Shown here: positions 41,645 to 51,577 of the stretch, piece by piece | Position numbering within the stretch: the first letter of the stretch is position 1 | Layout of the letters: the number at the start of each line of letters is the position of its first letter | From: an uncultured Emticicia sp. | GTDB lineage: Bacteria > Bacteroidota > Bacteroidia > Cytophagales > Spirosomataceae | DNA length: 64,000 nt | Direction of reading: 5' to 3' | Assembly (NCBI RefSeq): GCF_937903345.1 | Contig: NZ_CALCZQ010000051.1 | Span: 186,001 to 250,000, forward strand | Program-made: the position numbers and the translations under genes | The notes under the pieces: model-generated | Seen by the model: only the letters and a program-made list of their open reading frames with translations | The model's database searches: none | What the model was told of the DNA's origin: nothing

Positions 41645-44185
41645 TTATCCTTCAGCTGCCACAAGCTGAAAACGACGAATGGCTGCCAGCGTAATGCCAA
41701 CAATTATCATAAAAAATCCTATCCAAAGAAGGTTGATGTGCGGCTTTTCGGTAGCTTTTAACACGAGAAATTCACGCTGACCACGACTCACAGTAAAGGC
41801 GAATTTGCCAGAAACAGGGTCGATTTTAGATAGTTGTAATCGGAGTCCCATTTCGTTATTCACTTCGGGTTTGCTCCAAACTTCGCGGTTACGAATTGCA
41901 AAAACCGGTCGCATCGTTACGGCTACATTTCTATCCAAAACCTTAACCGTTGCACGTGCCGCTGCGTCGCCTTCTGCCAATTGCATTCCATCAACTTCTC
42001 TGATTCCTTCTACGTTTTCAAGAATCGCCACGTAGTCATTAATAAAAAAGGTATCACCAACTGCTACTGCAAATTCTTCAGGGCGACTCCAATCACGCTC
42101 ATCTTCGGCAACCGGCGGGCCAGAAACGAAAGCATAAATATCTTTATTCCAAAATTTCTTAATATCTGGAGAAAGTACTGTTCCCATTTTTTCGTTGTCT
42201 TGTACACGTGGGTAAAGGTTAAATTTCTTTCCGTCTTTATCTGAGTATTCAATCTGAAAATAGGTATTTTCGGCTTCATACTCGAGCGTATCACCACGTT
42301 TGAAATACGTTTTGTCTCCGTCAACTACATCGGCACGTGCAATTCCTTTGTAATTACTGCCAGGAACAGGCCAAACGTATTTTTTCTCTATATAACCCGG
42401 AGCATTTCGTACATCAACAAACTGACCTTTATACGTAAATGAAAATTCACTCAATTCGGTCGGACGATTGAGCCACAACAAAGCATTTTCTTTGTTATCG
42501 CTTTCGTTAGTAAAGATTTTTGCTCCTGAAAAATTCAAGGAAACTACTTTAGAATAGCCCGAAGAAAACATGATTCCGATAAGCATCACCGCCAAACCAA
42601 TGTGTGTAATAGCACCTCCAGCTACTTTAAATTTACCTTTAAGAATATCTAATAAAATACTGCCATTGGCTGCAATACTAAACATCGCTGCGGTCAATAA
42701 AATAATATATTTCCAGTTATTTACTTTGGCGAAAGTTATGATTATAGCTGATGCTAAAAGGCTGATAACAAGTGGATTAATCAGCTTGTTTACGCTATTT
42801 TTCTGAACACGTTTCCACCAAAAAAACTGAGCAATGCCTGATAGAGATGTAATCAGCACAAAAAACCACATCTGAAACTGGGTGAAGTGTTCGACTTGAT
42901 TAGTCGGCAAAGCCATATTGAGTTTTGCTCCAAAAATTTCTCCTATTTTATTATAAACAGGAATAGAAGTCGTAACAATTACTTGAAAACTCGCCAGGCA
43001 AAGCATCAAAACTCCCGAAAAAACCCAAAATTCACGAGAAAATGTCGAGATTTCTGCTTCATCTTGTGGTAAATATTTCCAGCGTATCGAAGAAAGTACC
43101 ACCGAAACAACAATGAAAGTCAATAAATAAATCAACAGCTGTCCTGAAAGCCCTAAGTCGGTAAATGAGTGAACCGAAGCATTACCAAGAATACCACTTC
43201 GGGCTAAAAATGTTGAGTAAACAATTAAAATAAATTGAGCAATAACCAAAATAATGGTATATTTCAAAGCTGTACTGTTTTTACGAGCCATAAGCATTGT
43301 ATGGAAACTTCCAACCAATACCAGCCATGGCACATAAACTGCATTTTCAACAGGGTCCCAGTTCCAATAACCACCAAAATTGAGCGTTTCGTATGCCCAA
43401 ATTCCACCCATCATAATTCCCGTTCCGAGAACAACCGCCGCCGTTAAAGTCCAAGGTAATGCTGGTTTTATCCATTCTGTATATTGTTTTTTCCATAGCC
43501 CCGCCATACAAAACGCAAACGGAACGAGGGTCATTGCAAAACCCAAAAATAAGGTGGGAGGGTGAATCACCATCCAATAGTTTTGAAGTAAAGGGTTCAG
43601 GCCATTACCATCTTTTGGTACAAAACTTGGGTTTGTTTGCCAAATTGGAATATTAGGCATCGACTCTCTTAAAGTCAAAAATGGCGAGCTCCCAACCTTA
43701 AAATCTCCCCAAATTACAACGCCCAAAATCATAGAAGCCAAAAAAACCTGCACTAGAGCGAAAATGGTCATCGTTGGAGCTTCGATTCCAGCATTACGAG
43801 TTTTGCGAAGAGTAGTATTGATTAACAAAACACCCAAAACAACATTCCAGAACATCCATAATAAAAAGCTACCCTCTTGGTCTTGCCAAAAACACGAAAT
43901 CGCATAGCCTATTGGCAAACTCAACGAAGAGTTATCCCAAGCGTAATGATATTCAAAATAATGATTGAAAATTATGCTCAATAATGAAGCACAAATAGTA
44001 AAAATGGCCAAAGTATGTACATAAAATGCACCACGAGCAAATTTGAGCCATTGTTCAGTTTCTTGCTTATCTTTTAAAATTTCTTGACGAGAAGCTTGCC
44101 AATATGCAAAAGTAGAAACAATCGCCGCTACAAAAGAGATAATTACTGAAATATGTCCGATATTTCCAAGGTATGGTCTTAACAT
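41645..44185 (-). CDS. Cytochrome c biogenesis protein CcmF/CcsA-type
   Basis: An 846-residue polytopic membrane protein that, with partners, delivers heme to apocytochrome c. The heme-handling WWD-type motif is present as GGYWNWDPVENAVYVPW, and conserved histidines lie in VIHPPTLFLG and SVHSFTDLGL, the latter near AGSFHTMLMARK. A large soluble segment sits in the C-terminal third, ending in a last membrane helix. Start taken at ATG 44185; the frame opens at 44230 without support. Other Ccm genes (CcmE, CcmB, CcmC) are not in the window. Confidence 0.92.
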   Translation of the reverse strand: MLRPYLGNIGHISVIISFVAAIVSTFAYWQASRQEILKDKQETEQWLKFARGAFYVHTLAIFTICASLLSIIFNHYFEYHYAWDNSSLSLPIGYAISCFWQDQEGSFLLWMFWNVVLGVLLINTTLRKTRNAGIEAPTMTIFALVQVFLASMILGVVIWGDFKVGSSPFLTLRESMPNIPIWQTNPSFVPKDGNGLNPLLQNYWMVIHPPTLFLGFAMTLVPFAFCMAGLWKKQYTEWIKPALPWTLTAAVVLGTGIMMGGIWAYETLNFGGYWNWDPVENAVYVPWLVLVGSFHTMLMARKNSTALKYTIILVIAQFILIVYSTFLARSGILGNASVHSFTDLGLSGQLLIYLLTFIVVSVVLSSIRWKYLPQDEAEISTFSREFWVFSGVLMLCLASFQVIVTTSIPVYNKIGEIFGAKLNMALPTNQVEHFTQFQMWFFVLITSLSGIAQFFWWKRVQKNSVNKLINPLVISLLASAIIITFAKVNNWKYIILLTAAMFSIAANGSILLDILKGKFKVAGGAITHIGLAVMLIGIMFSSGYSKVVSLNFSGAKIFTNESDNKENALLWLNRPTELSEFSFTYKGQFVDVRNAPGYIEKKYVWPVPGSNYKGIARADVVDGDKTYFKRGDTLEYEAENTYFQIEYSDKDGKKFNLYPRVQDNEKMGTVLSPDIKKFWNKDIYAFVSGPPVAEDERDWSRPEEFAVAVGDTFFINDYVAILENVEGIREVDGMQLAEGDAAARATVKVLDRNVAVTMRPVFAIRNREVWSKPEVNNEMGLRLQLSKIDPVSGKFAFTVSRGQREFLVLKATEKPHINLLWIGFFMIIVGITLAAIRRFQLVAAEG

Positions 44186-44307
44186 GATAAATATTTTTTT
44201 TAATGGCTTAAGGCAATCAGTTATCGGCATTTGTTTTTGCTAAAATATAGCCAAAACTACTCAATTAACAGCCGAAAGCCGACTGCAGAAGTTTGACTGC
44301 CAAAATA

Positions 44308-44745
44308 TCAACCTAGCCAAGTTGACCAAGGAATACGGCTCAAAATCAGAACCAAAGCTATACCAAAGAAAATGGCAGTTTGCTTAAATTTACGACCATT
44401 ACCAACCGCACGCTTCACACGAGCATTTCCGATGGTAACTAAAGCAACAGCTATTATATTTGTTGTAGGGTGTTCGATATAAGCTTTTCTCAAAATACTT
44501 TCTTTCATTGTTAGTTTCATATCAGAAAAGGCAGCCTGAGCTCCTGGAGATACAAACAATAAGATTAAGCCCAACAAAAACATGGTGTGCGTGGCTATCA
44601 AAGCAAATGTGTTGATTTTGAGATGCTTAGCTTCAAAACTTTTCTCACTTGTAGAGCCAACGATTCCGTTGAAAGTAGCTGCTGCCAATAATGCAAGTGC
44701 TGCAAAAGCTAAATAAGAGTGAATTGGTTGGATGATTGAATACAT
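44308..44745 (-). CDS. Four-helix membrane protein, conserved-looking
   Basis: A 145-residue protein with four predicted membrane helices and histidines in the first and second (IHSYLAF; ATHTMFLLG). It lies upstream of the cytochrome c biogenesis gene on the same strand, about 120 bases away. The histidine placement recalls small b-type cytochrome-like proteins, but I do not recognise the family with confidence. Probably functions with respiratory or cytochrome assembly genes (context only). Confidence 0.6.
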   Translation of the reverse strand: MYSIIQPIHSYLAFAALALLAAATFNGIVGSTSEKSFEAKHLKINTFALIATHTMFLLGLILLFVSPGAQAAFSDMKLTMKESILRKAYIEHPTTNIIAVALVTIGNARVKRAVGNGRKFKQTAIFFGIALVLILSRIPWSTWLG

Positions 44746-44906
44746 ATTTGATATTTAACAAAAATGAGGTGATTAAAAAATTTGTGCGAAGTTACGTTAT
44801 AAACGCTAAATAACATAACTTCGCACACATAGGTTTTGTTACATCTATGGAGCGAACCGAGAGAAGACGGTCGCATACTGTTCGCCGAAGTATTAAAAAC
44901 AAAAGT

Positions 44907-45641
44907 ATGAAGTTTCTGAAATATTTCTTTTATGCACTAATCACCCTAGCCTCGTTATTTGTTTGGGTTTTTCCTCAATTATTACGGTGCTTTTGTGTTG
45001 AATATGATAATTTCCTAGAAATCAAACCTAATATTTTTGTAGAAGAAAAAACGTCTAAAATGCAGCAAGATTCATTAATAAAATATGTAGAAAATGCCAA
45101 AATGCGTCTAAAAACCTTTTGGGGAAGTAAAAACGGACAAGCAACAATTATTTTTTCCAAAAACCCAAAAACATACCAAAAATATGCAAAAACCACAGAA
45201 GGAGCAGGTTTTAGTATCGGAACTCCGCTCGGCTCATGGATTATACTGAATCAAGATGGCTTAAACGTAGATGTTATTGCCCACGAAATGTGTCATGATG
45301 AACTCATGACAAAACTAGGATGGTGGAAAACCAAGCAAGAAATTCCAACATGGTTTGATGAAGGTTTGGCTCTGATGCTTGATTATCGTTTCGTAAGCAG
45401 CCAAGATTCTATTCAACGCTACAATGATTATAGAAACGAGGTCAGTTATTTGAGTGCCATTCCAATTCCGCTAAATGAATTAAACACCCAAAAAGACTTT
45501 TTCGGGCATGGCGAGCGATTTACCAAAATAGCGTACTTGACCTCGGCTGTTGAAGTTTCCAGAAAGATTTCTATGAAAGGAAAAAAAGAAATTTTTAGAA
45601 TAATCAACAAAACTGAAAAAGAGGGAAAATTTGAGTTTTGA
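44907..45641 (+). CDS. Membrane-anchored HExxH metallopeptidase
   Basis: A 244-residue protein with an N-terminal membrane helix (about 5-24). The zinc-site HEMCH is at 126-130 in DVIAHEMCHDEL, and the third ligand is probably Glu152 in WFDEGLALMLDY, the gluzincin arrangement of peptidase MA-like proteins. The frame opens at 44847 but ATG 44907 starts the anchor. It faces the periplasm if the helix is a type II anchor. Substrate unknown. It is convergent with the PQQ dehydrogenase gene, its stop one base away. Confidence 0.8.
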   Translation: MKFLKYFFYALITLASLFVWVFPQLLRCFCVEYDNFLEIKPNIFVEEKTSKMQQDSLIKYVENAKMRLKTFWGSKNGQATIIFSKNPKTYQKYAKTTEGAGFSIGTPLGSWIILNQDGLNVDVIAHEMCHDELMTKLGWWKTKQEIPTWFDEGLALMLDYRFVSSQDSIQRYNDYRNEVSYLSAIPIPLNELNTQKDFFGHGERFTKIAYLTSAVEVSRKISMKGKKEIFRIINKTEKEGKFEF

Positions 45642-47771
45642 TTAAGGTAATGCAAAGGCCAAATATTTATCACTTGATTTAGTCTTTAATTTACCACCAC
45701 CACACGCAATCACTACATATTGCTTTCCACCAACTTCATAAACACTTGGCGAAGCATAACCTGCTGCTGGCAGTATTACTTTCCACAGTATCTTGCCAGT
45801 TTTTCGGTCAATTGCCCTAAATTGATGGTCTTTGGTAGCTGCAATGAATAGTAGGCCTCCTGCCGTTACGGCCGGCCCACCATAATTATCAGTGCCAGTT
45901 AAAGGAATTCCCTTCGCTGTAAGTTCTGGATATTCTCCCAGCGGAATTTGCCAAATACGCTTACCATTGTTCATATTGATGGCGGTTAGGGTTCCCCAAG
46001 GGGGTGTATTAATAGGGTAATTGTTCGAATCGTACCAACGATTATAACCTGTACTTTTATATGGGCTTTCCGAAAGATTCGACTTATTAACTGTGTTTAT
46101 GTAGCTATCTTTGCCAAATAAAAATTGAATTATTGCTTTGTTTTCTATGGCTTTGATATGTGTTAGGGCAGGCATAAGCCCACGGCCTTTTGATATGAGT
46201 TGTAGTATGGCTGTTTCATTATATTTTGTTTTAATGTTTTGGAGTGAAGGAAAAGTTCCATCTTCGTTGCCTTCGAGATTAACTCCATGACAAGTCATAC
46301 AATGTGTTTGATAGAGTTTTTTACCTGAAGAATTGGCTTGGCTATTATTAGTTGGAAGTGCATCGACTAATGAACTATAGACGGGGTTTTCTTTAGCAGG
46401 AACATACATGATACTGTTTTCATCAACTGCTGCACCACCCCATTGAGCTCCACCATCGGTTCCAGGAAAGAAAACCGTTCGATTTTTACCTAATGGAATA
46501 AAAGCTTGACCCGTAGAAGCTTCCTTTACTTGTGCAATTATTTGTTCTTTGTTTGATGCAAATGAATTTATATCATGAACAGTAAAGCTTTGTCGAGTAA
46601 ATGGCTCAGGCAAAACAGGAATCGGCTGCGTAGGCGATGCCTGCTCTCCTTTGATAGTAGAAGCCATAACCGCACGCTCTTCGATAGGAAAAATAGGTTT
46701 ACCACTTACTCTGTCAAACACAAAAGTGAACCCTTGTTTACTTAATACTGACACAACATCAACTTTTTTTCCATTTTTTGAGATTGTAAATAAGTTTGGT
46801 GGAGCAGGAATATCCCTGTCCCAAATGTCGTGATGTACCGTCTGAAAATGCCAAAGCCTTTTCCCAGTATTCGCGTCTAGAGCCAGTAAACAATTGGCAA
46901 AAAGATTGTCACCTTTTCGATTACCTCCATAAAAATCAAACGCTGCCGAGCCAGTTGGAGCATATATAATACCCCGTTTTTGGTCGATAGCCATACCCAT
47001 CCAATTATTAGCTCCGCCTAAATTTTTATAATTATCTTTCTCCCATGTTTTATAACCAAATTCATTGGGGTGTGGAATCGTATGAAATGTCCAAATTTTT
47101 TTACCTGTTCGTGCATCAAAAGCCCTAATGTCTCCGAGTAAAGCAGTTGCACTCTCCGCCACACGCATACCTACAATCAATGTATTCTTATAGATTGCGG
47201 GTGGAGTGTTCAAAACTACGTAATCGTCGGCACCGGGGCGTTTAATTCCGTCAATTAGATGGATTTTCCCTTTTGTACCAAACGATAAAATCGGCTGACC
47301 ATTTTTGGCATTCAAGGCATAAAGAAAAGCTCCATAACCAAAGAATATTCTTTCATCATGTCCATCTGTCCAATAGCTTACACCTCGGCTGGTCATACTG
47401 AAAGTATTATCCTGCAAGTTGGTTTTCCACATTTCTTTACCTGATTCAGCATCTATAGCAAATGCTTGTGAGCCAGCTGAAACACCATAGAGAATACCTT
47501 TGATAATTAATGGATTACATTGAATTTGAGTAGTGTTTCTTGTGGTATCTGCTCCGCCTGAATTGTAAATCCAAGCTAATTTCAAGGTCGAAACATTCTC
47601 AGGTTTAATTTGAGTGAGTGCGGAATAATGGTTACAATTATCGCCACCATTATAACTTGGCCAATCATTTATATCAATGTTTTCTCTAACTGAAAAAAGA
47701 AAAAATGAAACATATAAAACCAAGAAAACCCGAATAGAATTCAAATATAGTTTTCTGAATAGTTTTTTCAT
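45642..47771 (-). CDS. PQQ-dependent dehydrogenase with cytochrome c motif
   Basis: A 709-residue exported quinoprotein. After a signal/anchor helix (about 10-30) the eight-bladed propeller starts with DWPSYNGGDNCNHYSAL, and Trp-docking repeats recur (GKEMWKTN, GKKIWTFH, GKRLWHFQ, GKRIWQIP, GKILWKV). A c-type heme motif CMTCH is inserted in the last third, followed by an unbroken return to the propeller; the heme would carry electrons from PQQ. It lacks the five-helix N-terminus of membrane glucose dehydrogenase. Likely oxidises an alcohol or sugar in the periplasm. No PQQ synthesis genes are here. Confidence 0.88.
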   Translation of the reverse strand: MKKLFRKLYLNSIRVFLVLYVSFFLFSVRENIDINDWPSYNGGDNCNHYSALTQIKPENVSTLKLAWIYNSGGADTTRNTTQIQCNPLIIKGILYGVSAGSQAFAIDAESGKEMWKTNLQDNTFSMTSRGVSYWTDGHDERIFFGYGAFLYALNAKNGQPILSFGTKGKIHLIDGIKRPGADDYVVLNTPPAIYKNTLIVGMRVAESATALLGDIRAFDARTGKKIWTFHTIPHPNEFGYKTWEKDNYKNLGGANNWMGMAIDQKRGIIYAPTGSAAFDFYGGNRKGDNLFANCLLALDANTGKRLWHFQTVHHDIWDRDIPAPPNLFTISKNGKKVDVVSVLSKQGFTFVFDRVSGKPIFPIEERAVMASTIKGEQASPTQPIPVLPEPFTRQSFTVHDINSFASNKEQIIAQVKEASTGQAFIPLGKNRTVFFPGTDGGAQWGGAAVDENSIMYVPAKENPVYSSLVDALPTNNSQANSSGKKLYQTHCMTCHGVNLEGNEDGTFPSLQNIKTKYNETAILQLISKGRGLMPALTHIKAIENKAIIQFLFGKDSYINTVNKSNLSESPYKSTGYNRWYDSNNYPINTPPWGTLTAINMNNGKRIWQIPLGEYPELTAKGIPLTGTDNYGGPAVTAGGLLFIAATKDHQFRAIDRKTGKILWKVILPAAGYASPSVYEVGGKQYVVIACGGGKLKTKSSDKYLAFALP

Positions 47772-48009
47772 TGTCAATGAATAAGAGGGCATTTTTTGAA
47801 TTATAATTTCAATATTACGAACTTTGAACAGCTAAAACAAATTTCTGAATAAATTTAAAAGAAAAGTTTATAAAGAGTATAAATGGTTGAATATTAGTTA
47901 TTTATGTAAAATTATTCATTTTTAAAGTAGAGGTTTAACATAGAAAAGTATTATTTTACAAAAAACTTGACGAACTTTACTGGTTCATAATACAAAGATT
48001 ATATTTTTG

Positions 48010-49302
48010 ATGAATATTCTAATACTTGGTTCGGGTGGACGTGAGCATACATTTGCATGGAAATTTGCACAATCAAAAAACTGTACAAATATTTTTGTAG
48101 CTCCAGGTAATGCAGGAACTGCACAAATCGCCACTAATTTACCAATTGGGGTTAACGATTTTGAAGCCATTGGCAATGCTGTAAAAGAAAACGAAATCGA
48201 CATGGTAATTGTAGGCCCTGAAGAGCCTTTGGTTCGTGGAATTGTCGATTTTTTCAAGAAAGATAGAGTTCTCAAAAAAATAAAAATTGTTGGTCCAGAT
48301 GCTTCTGGTGCAAGACTCGAAGGTAGTAAAGACTTCTCGAAAGGGTTTATGCAGAAATACAACATCCCCGCGGGAGCTTCACAAACTTTCACTATAGATA
48401 CAATGCAAGAAGGGTTGGCTTTTTTAGAAACTCAAACTTTACCAATTGTACTAAAAGCCGATGGATTGGCAGCAGGAAAAGGTGTAATCATTGCCGAAAC
48501 CAAAGCCGAAGCCAGTCAAGCTTTGCACGAAATGCTTGCCGAAGCCAAATTTGGCGATGCCAGTAGCAAAGTACTTATTGAACAATTTTTAACAGGAGTC
48601 GAGCTTTCAGTTTTTGTTTTGACTGATGGAAAAAATTATAAAATATTGCCCGAAGCCAAAGATTATAAGCGGATTGGCGTAAACGATAAAGGCTTGAATA
48701 CAGGTGGAATGGGGGCAGTTTCGCCAGTACCGTTTGCAGATGCTGAGTTTTTAAGAAAAGTTGAGGAGAGAGTTGTAAAACCAACTTTGGCAGGTTTACA
48801 AGCTGAGGGTATCAAATATGTAGGTTTTATTTTCGTTGGACTTATGAATGTCGATGGTGAGCCTTACGTAATTGAATACAACGCTCGCATGGGTGATCCC
48901 GAAACTGAAGTGGTTTTGCCACGAATCAAGACCGACATGGTAAAATTGATGAAAGCAACTGCCGATGGGAAATTAGATAAAATCAAACTTTCGATTAATC
49001 CCAAAATTGCAATTGCAACGGTTTCGGTAGCTAAAGGTTATCCCGAAAATTATCGCAAAGGCGATGTTATAACGATTCCAGAAGCTGAAAAAGATACCAT
49101 TATTTTTCATGCTGGCACAAAAATCGCCACTGATGGTTCAGTACAAACCAACGGTGGTCGAGTAATCGTAACCACTGGAATGGCACGCACACTAAATTCT
49201 GCACGTAAAAAGTCGCAGGCAATGGCAAAAAAGATTATATTTGATGGAAAATATTTTCGAAACGACATCGGGAAAGATTTATTTAAGTATCTCGAATCGT
49301 AG
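48010..49302 (+). CDS. purD: Phosphoribosylamine-glycine ligase
   Basis: PurD joins glycine to phosphoribosylamine in the second step of purine synthesis. The 430-residue ATP-grasp protein has the N-terminal GSGGREHTFAWK, the GPEEPLVRGI segment, ATP-binding LKADGLAAGKGV, and the YNARMGDPETEVVLPR Mg2+ site. TTG at 48007 extends the frame by one codon; ATG 48010 is preferred. It is transcribed alone and followed by an intergenic region full of small hairpins. Confidence 0.97.
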   Translation: MNILILGSGGREHTFAWKFAQSKNCTNIFVAPGNAGTAQIATNLPIGVNDFEAIGNAVKENEIDMVIVGPEEPLVRGIVDFFKKDRVLKKIKIVGPDASGARLEGSKDFSKGFMQKYNIPAGASQTFTIDTMQEGLAFLETQTLPIVLKADGLAAGKGVIIAETKAEASQALHEMLAEAKFGDASSKVLIEQFLTGVELSVFVLTDGKNYKILPEAKDYKRIGVNDKGLNTGGMGAVSPVPFADAEFLRKVEERVVKPTLAGLQAEGIKYVGFIFVGLMNVDGEPYVIEYNARMGDPETEVVLPRIKTDMVKLMKATADGKLDKIKLSINPKIAIATVSVAKGYPENYRKGDVITIPEAEKDTIIFHAGTKIATDGSVQTNGGRVIVTTGMARTLNSARKKSQAMAKKIIFDGKYFRNDIGKDLFKYLES

Positions 49303-49635
49303 GCTGGGTGTGAAATCTGTCGGCATAAGTCATTAATATTTTATCCGAAATATTAAAAAATCAAATCCTATTTGGGATTAATAATTGGCTTTTTTCGCTT
49401 TGATAAAATAATTTTTTACTCACGGGGTCATACGTAGTAATGAAGTTTTATAGATTACTGATATTTCATGCCTACGGAATGAAAATCTTGTTCTTCTATA
49501 TTCTCAAATATTTAATTCCTAACGGAATATTTAATACAGATTTGTTATTTTTAATCAAAATAACAAACAATTATTAGGCTTAATGCCTAAGTTTTCATTA
49601 AACCCATTCGTGGGTTGAACTATATATATACAAAA
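49303..49635. other. Intergenic region with four small hairpins
   Basis: No gene is seen. From 49464 on there are four short inverted repeats in a row: TTTCAT/ATGAAA (49464-49484) around CCTACGG, AAATATT/AATATTT (49506-49532) around CCTAACGG, TTAGGC/GCCTAA (49574-49590), and AACCCA-TTCG-TGGGTT (49601-49616), the last a stable TTCG-type loop about 20 bases before the next start codon. Such strings look like a repeat cassette rather than coding DNA. Confidence 0.6.
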
Positions 49636-51498
49636 ATGGGCTGTGGACAATGTTCATCGGGAGGTTGTGGAGCAGTTAAAGCAATAGGCCATACCGAAAA
49701 ATCGAATACAAAAACCGTTGCAGGATGCTCTTCTGGAGGCTGCTCCTCGGGCGGATGCAATAAAATGAATGCTTACGACTGGTTGTCTAACATGGACGTA
49801 CCACGCTCGATGCGTTATGATGTTGTTGAAATAAAATTTAAGGGCGGACGCAAAGAATATTTCCGTAATGCCAACAATCTTGACCTTTACACGGGTGATT
49901 TTGTAGTTTGCGAAATGGCTTCTGGTTATCATATAGGTAGCGTTTCATTGCAAGGAGAATTAGTTAGGCTCCAAATGATAAAGAAAGGCCTAAAAGATAA
50001 CGAAGAACTCCGCAAAATTCTGAGAGTAAGCACTGAGCGAGACCTCGAAAAACACCAGCAAGCCATTGCTCGTGATATGCCTACAATGTATCGTGTACGT
50101 GAAATATCGAAGGAATTAAAGTTACAAATGAAAATGTCGGATGTAGAATTTCAGTCCGATAATACCAAAGCTACCTTCTATTATTCAGCGGACGATCGTG
50201 TTGATTTTCGAGAAATGATTAAATTTTTGGCTTCTGAATTCAAAATCAGAGTCGAAATGAAGCAAATCAGTTTGCGTCAGGAGGCGGCACGTGTGGGTGG
50301 AATTGGCTCATGTGGTCGTGAATTATGTTGCTCAACATGGCTTACTGATTTTCGAGCGATTCCGACTTCGGCGGCTCGTTATCAAAACCTTTCGCTCAAT
50401 CCATCCAAACTTTCAGGTCAGTGCGGACGTTTGAAATGTTGCTTAAATTATGAATTAGAAACCTATCTTGATGCTTTGAGTGATATTCCCTCGGTAGAAA
50501 AACCTCTGAAAACCGAAAAAGGAATTGCTGTATTACAAAAAACAGATATTTTTCGTCGTATTATGTGGTTTAGCTACAACAATGACATCAACTGGCATTC
50601 ATTACCAATTCATCAAGTGGTAGAAATCATGAAGATGAATGAGAAAGGTATTTTGCCAAACTCGCTCGAAGACCTTAATCTAATTGATTCGATTATAGTC
50701 GATAAAAACGCTCCAAGAAACTCAGACTTAGACCGTCTGGATAAAAAATATACCGATAAGGGTAAAAAGTCCCAGCAAAATTTGGGCAACAAAAACCAAC
50801 AAAATCGACCTAATCAGCCACAGCAAAATCGTGGAAATAATAATCCTCAGGTAGCTCCACAAGGTGTGGATTTTGCTAAACAAGAAGTTAGTGCTCCTAA
50901 AAACCACAATCAACAGCAAAACAAGGGCGGCTCACCGCAGGGCGGCTCACCGCAAAAGCAAGGAAATAATCATCAAAAAAATATCCAACAAGGAATAAAC
51001 AATCAGAATCGTAATAATGCGGTCCAACCAAATAACCCGCGACAGGGTGGCCCGCACCAGGGTGGCCCGCAACAGGGTGGCCCGCAACAGGGTGGCCCGC
51101 AACAGGGTGGCCCGCAACAGAGTAGTGGTTCTCCTCAAAATCAAGGAAACAATCAGCCAAGGAACATCCCAAATGTAAATAGACAGGGAAGTACACCGAA
51201 TAATCCAAAGTATGGCGAACAGCAAATGCAGCCAAATCAGCAGCTTAAGAAGCAACATCAAGGAAGTCAAAATACAACTAAACAAGAAAATCAGCAAGGC
51301 GGCTCTCCGCAGGGTGGCTCTCCTCAGGGTGGAAAACCAAACCCTAATCAGAATCGCCCGAATAACCAAGGAGGTAATCAAGGGAAACCTCAAAATCCTC
51401 ATCACAAAAAAGGTGTTGGTTCAAATAACAACTCTCAGAATAGACAAGTTAATGAAAAACCAAGTACGTCCATTAATCCAAAAACTGAGCAGCAATAG
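49636..51498 (+). CDS. PSP1-domain (RicT-like) protein with long Q/N/G/P-rich tail
   Basis: A 620-residue protein starting at ATG 49636. The N-terminus is Cys-rich (CGQCSSGGCG, then CSSGGCSSGGC), and the middle (about 50-290) is a PSP1/RicT-type domain with GSCGRELCCSTWL and LSGQCGRLKCCLNYE, cysteines likely to hold an Fe-S cluster. In Bacillus, RicT belongs to a complex that guides RNase Y. From about residue 370 to the end the sequence is disordered and rich in Gln, Asn, Gly and Pro, including five tandem GGPQQ-type units. It leads into gldH, the usual Bacteroidota order. Confidence 0.9.
   Translation: MGCGQCSSGGCGAVKAIGHTEKSNTKTVAGCSSGGCSSGGCNKMNAYDWLSNMDVPRSMRYDVVEIKFKGGRKEYFRNANNLDLYTGDFVVCEMASGYHIGSVSLQGELVRLQMIKKGLKDNEELRKILRVSTERDLEKHQQAIARDMPTMYRVREISKELKLQMKMSDVEFQSDNTKATFYYSADDRVDFREMIKFLASEFKIRVEMKQISLRQEAARVGGIGSCGRELCCSTWLTDFRAIPTSAARYQNLSLNPSKLSGQCGRLKCCLNYELETYLDALSDIPSVEKPLKTEKGIAVLQKTDIFRRIMWFSYNNDINWHSLPIHQVVEIMKMNEKGILPNSLEDLNLIDSIIVDKNAPRNSDLDRLDKKYTDKGKKSQQNLGNKNQQNRPNQPQQNRGNNNPQVAPQGVDFAKQEVSAPKNHNQQQNKGGSPQGGSPQKQGNNHQKNIQQGINNQNRNNAVQPNNPRQGGPHQGGPQQGGPQQGGPQQGGPQQSSGSPQNQGNNQPRNIPNVNRQGSTPNNPKYGEQQMQPNQQLKKQHQGSQNTTKQENQQGGSPQGGSPQGGKPNPNQNRPNNQGGNQGKPQNPHHKKGVGSNNNSQNRQVNEKPSTSINPKTEQQ
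51046..51120. repeat. Five tandem copies of a 15-bp unit
   Basis: GGTGGCCCGCAACAG repeats five times (the first with CAC instead of CAA), encoding GGPQQ in the disordered tail of the PSP1-domain protein. Near-identical units suggest recent slippage and copy-number variation that stays in frame. Confidence 0.95.
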
Positions 51499-51577
51499 TT
51501 AAATAAAAACCGATGTGGTAAACATAAAATGGGCATCACGAACGTTTCTAAATATTTATAGTCGAAAAATTAGATAG

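Noticed and set aside
43235..43656. Plus-strand ORFs opposite the cytochrome c biogenesis gene
   Set aside because: They are antisense shadows of the WWD-motif region.
51046..51120. Possible CRISPR array
   Set aside because: Units are 15 bp and contiguous with no spacers, and they encode GGPQQ in a real gene.
50947..51405. 152-residue minus-strand ORF with RATLLRATL repeats
   Set aside because: It is the antisense reading of the GGPQQ repeat region.
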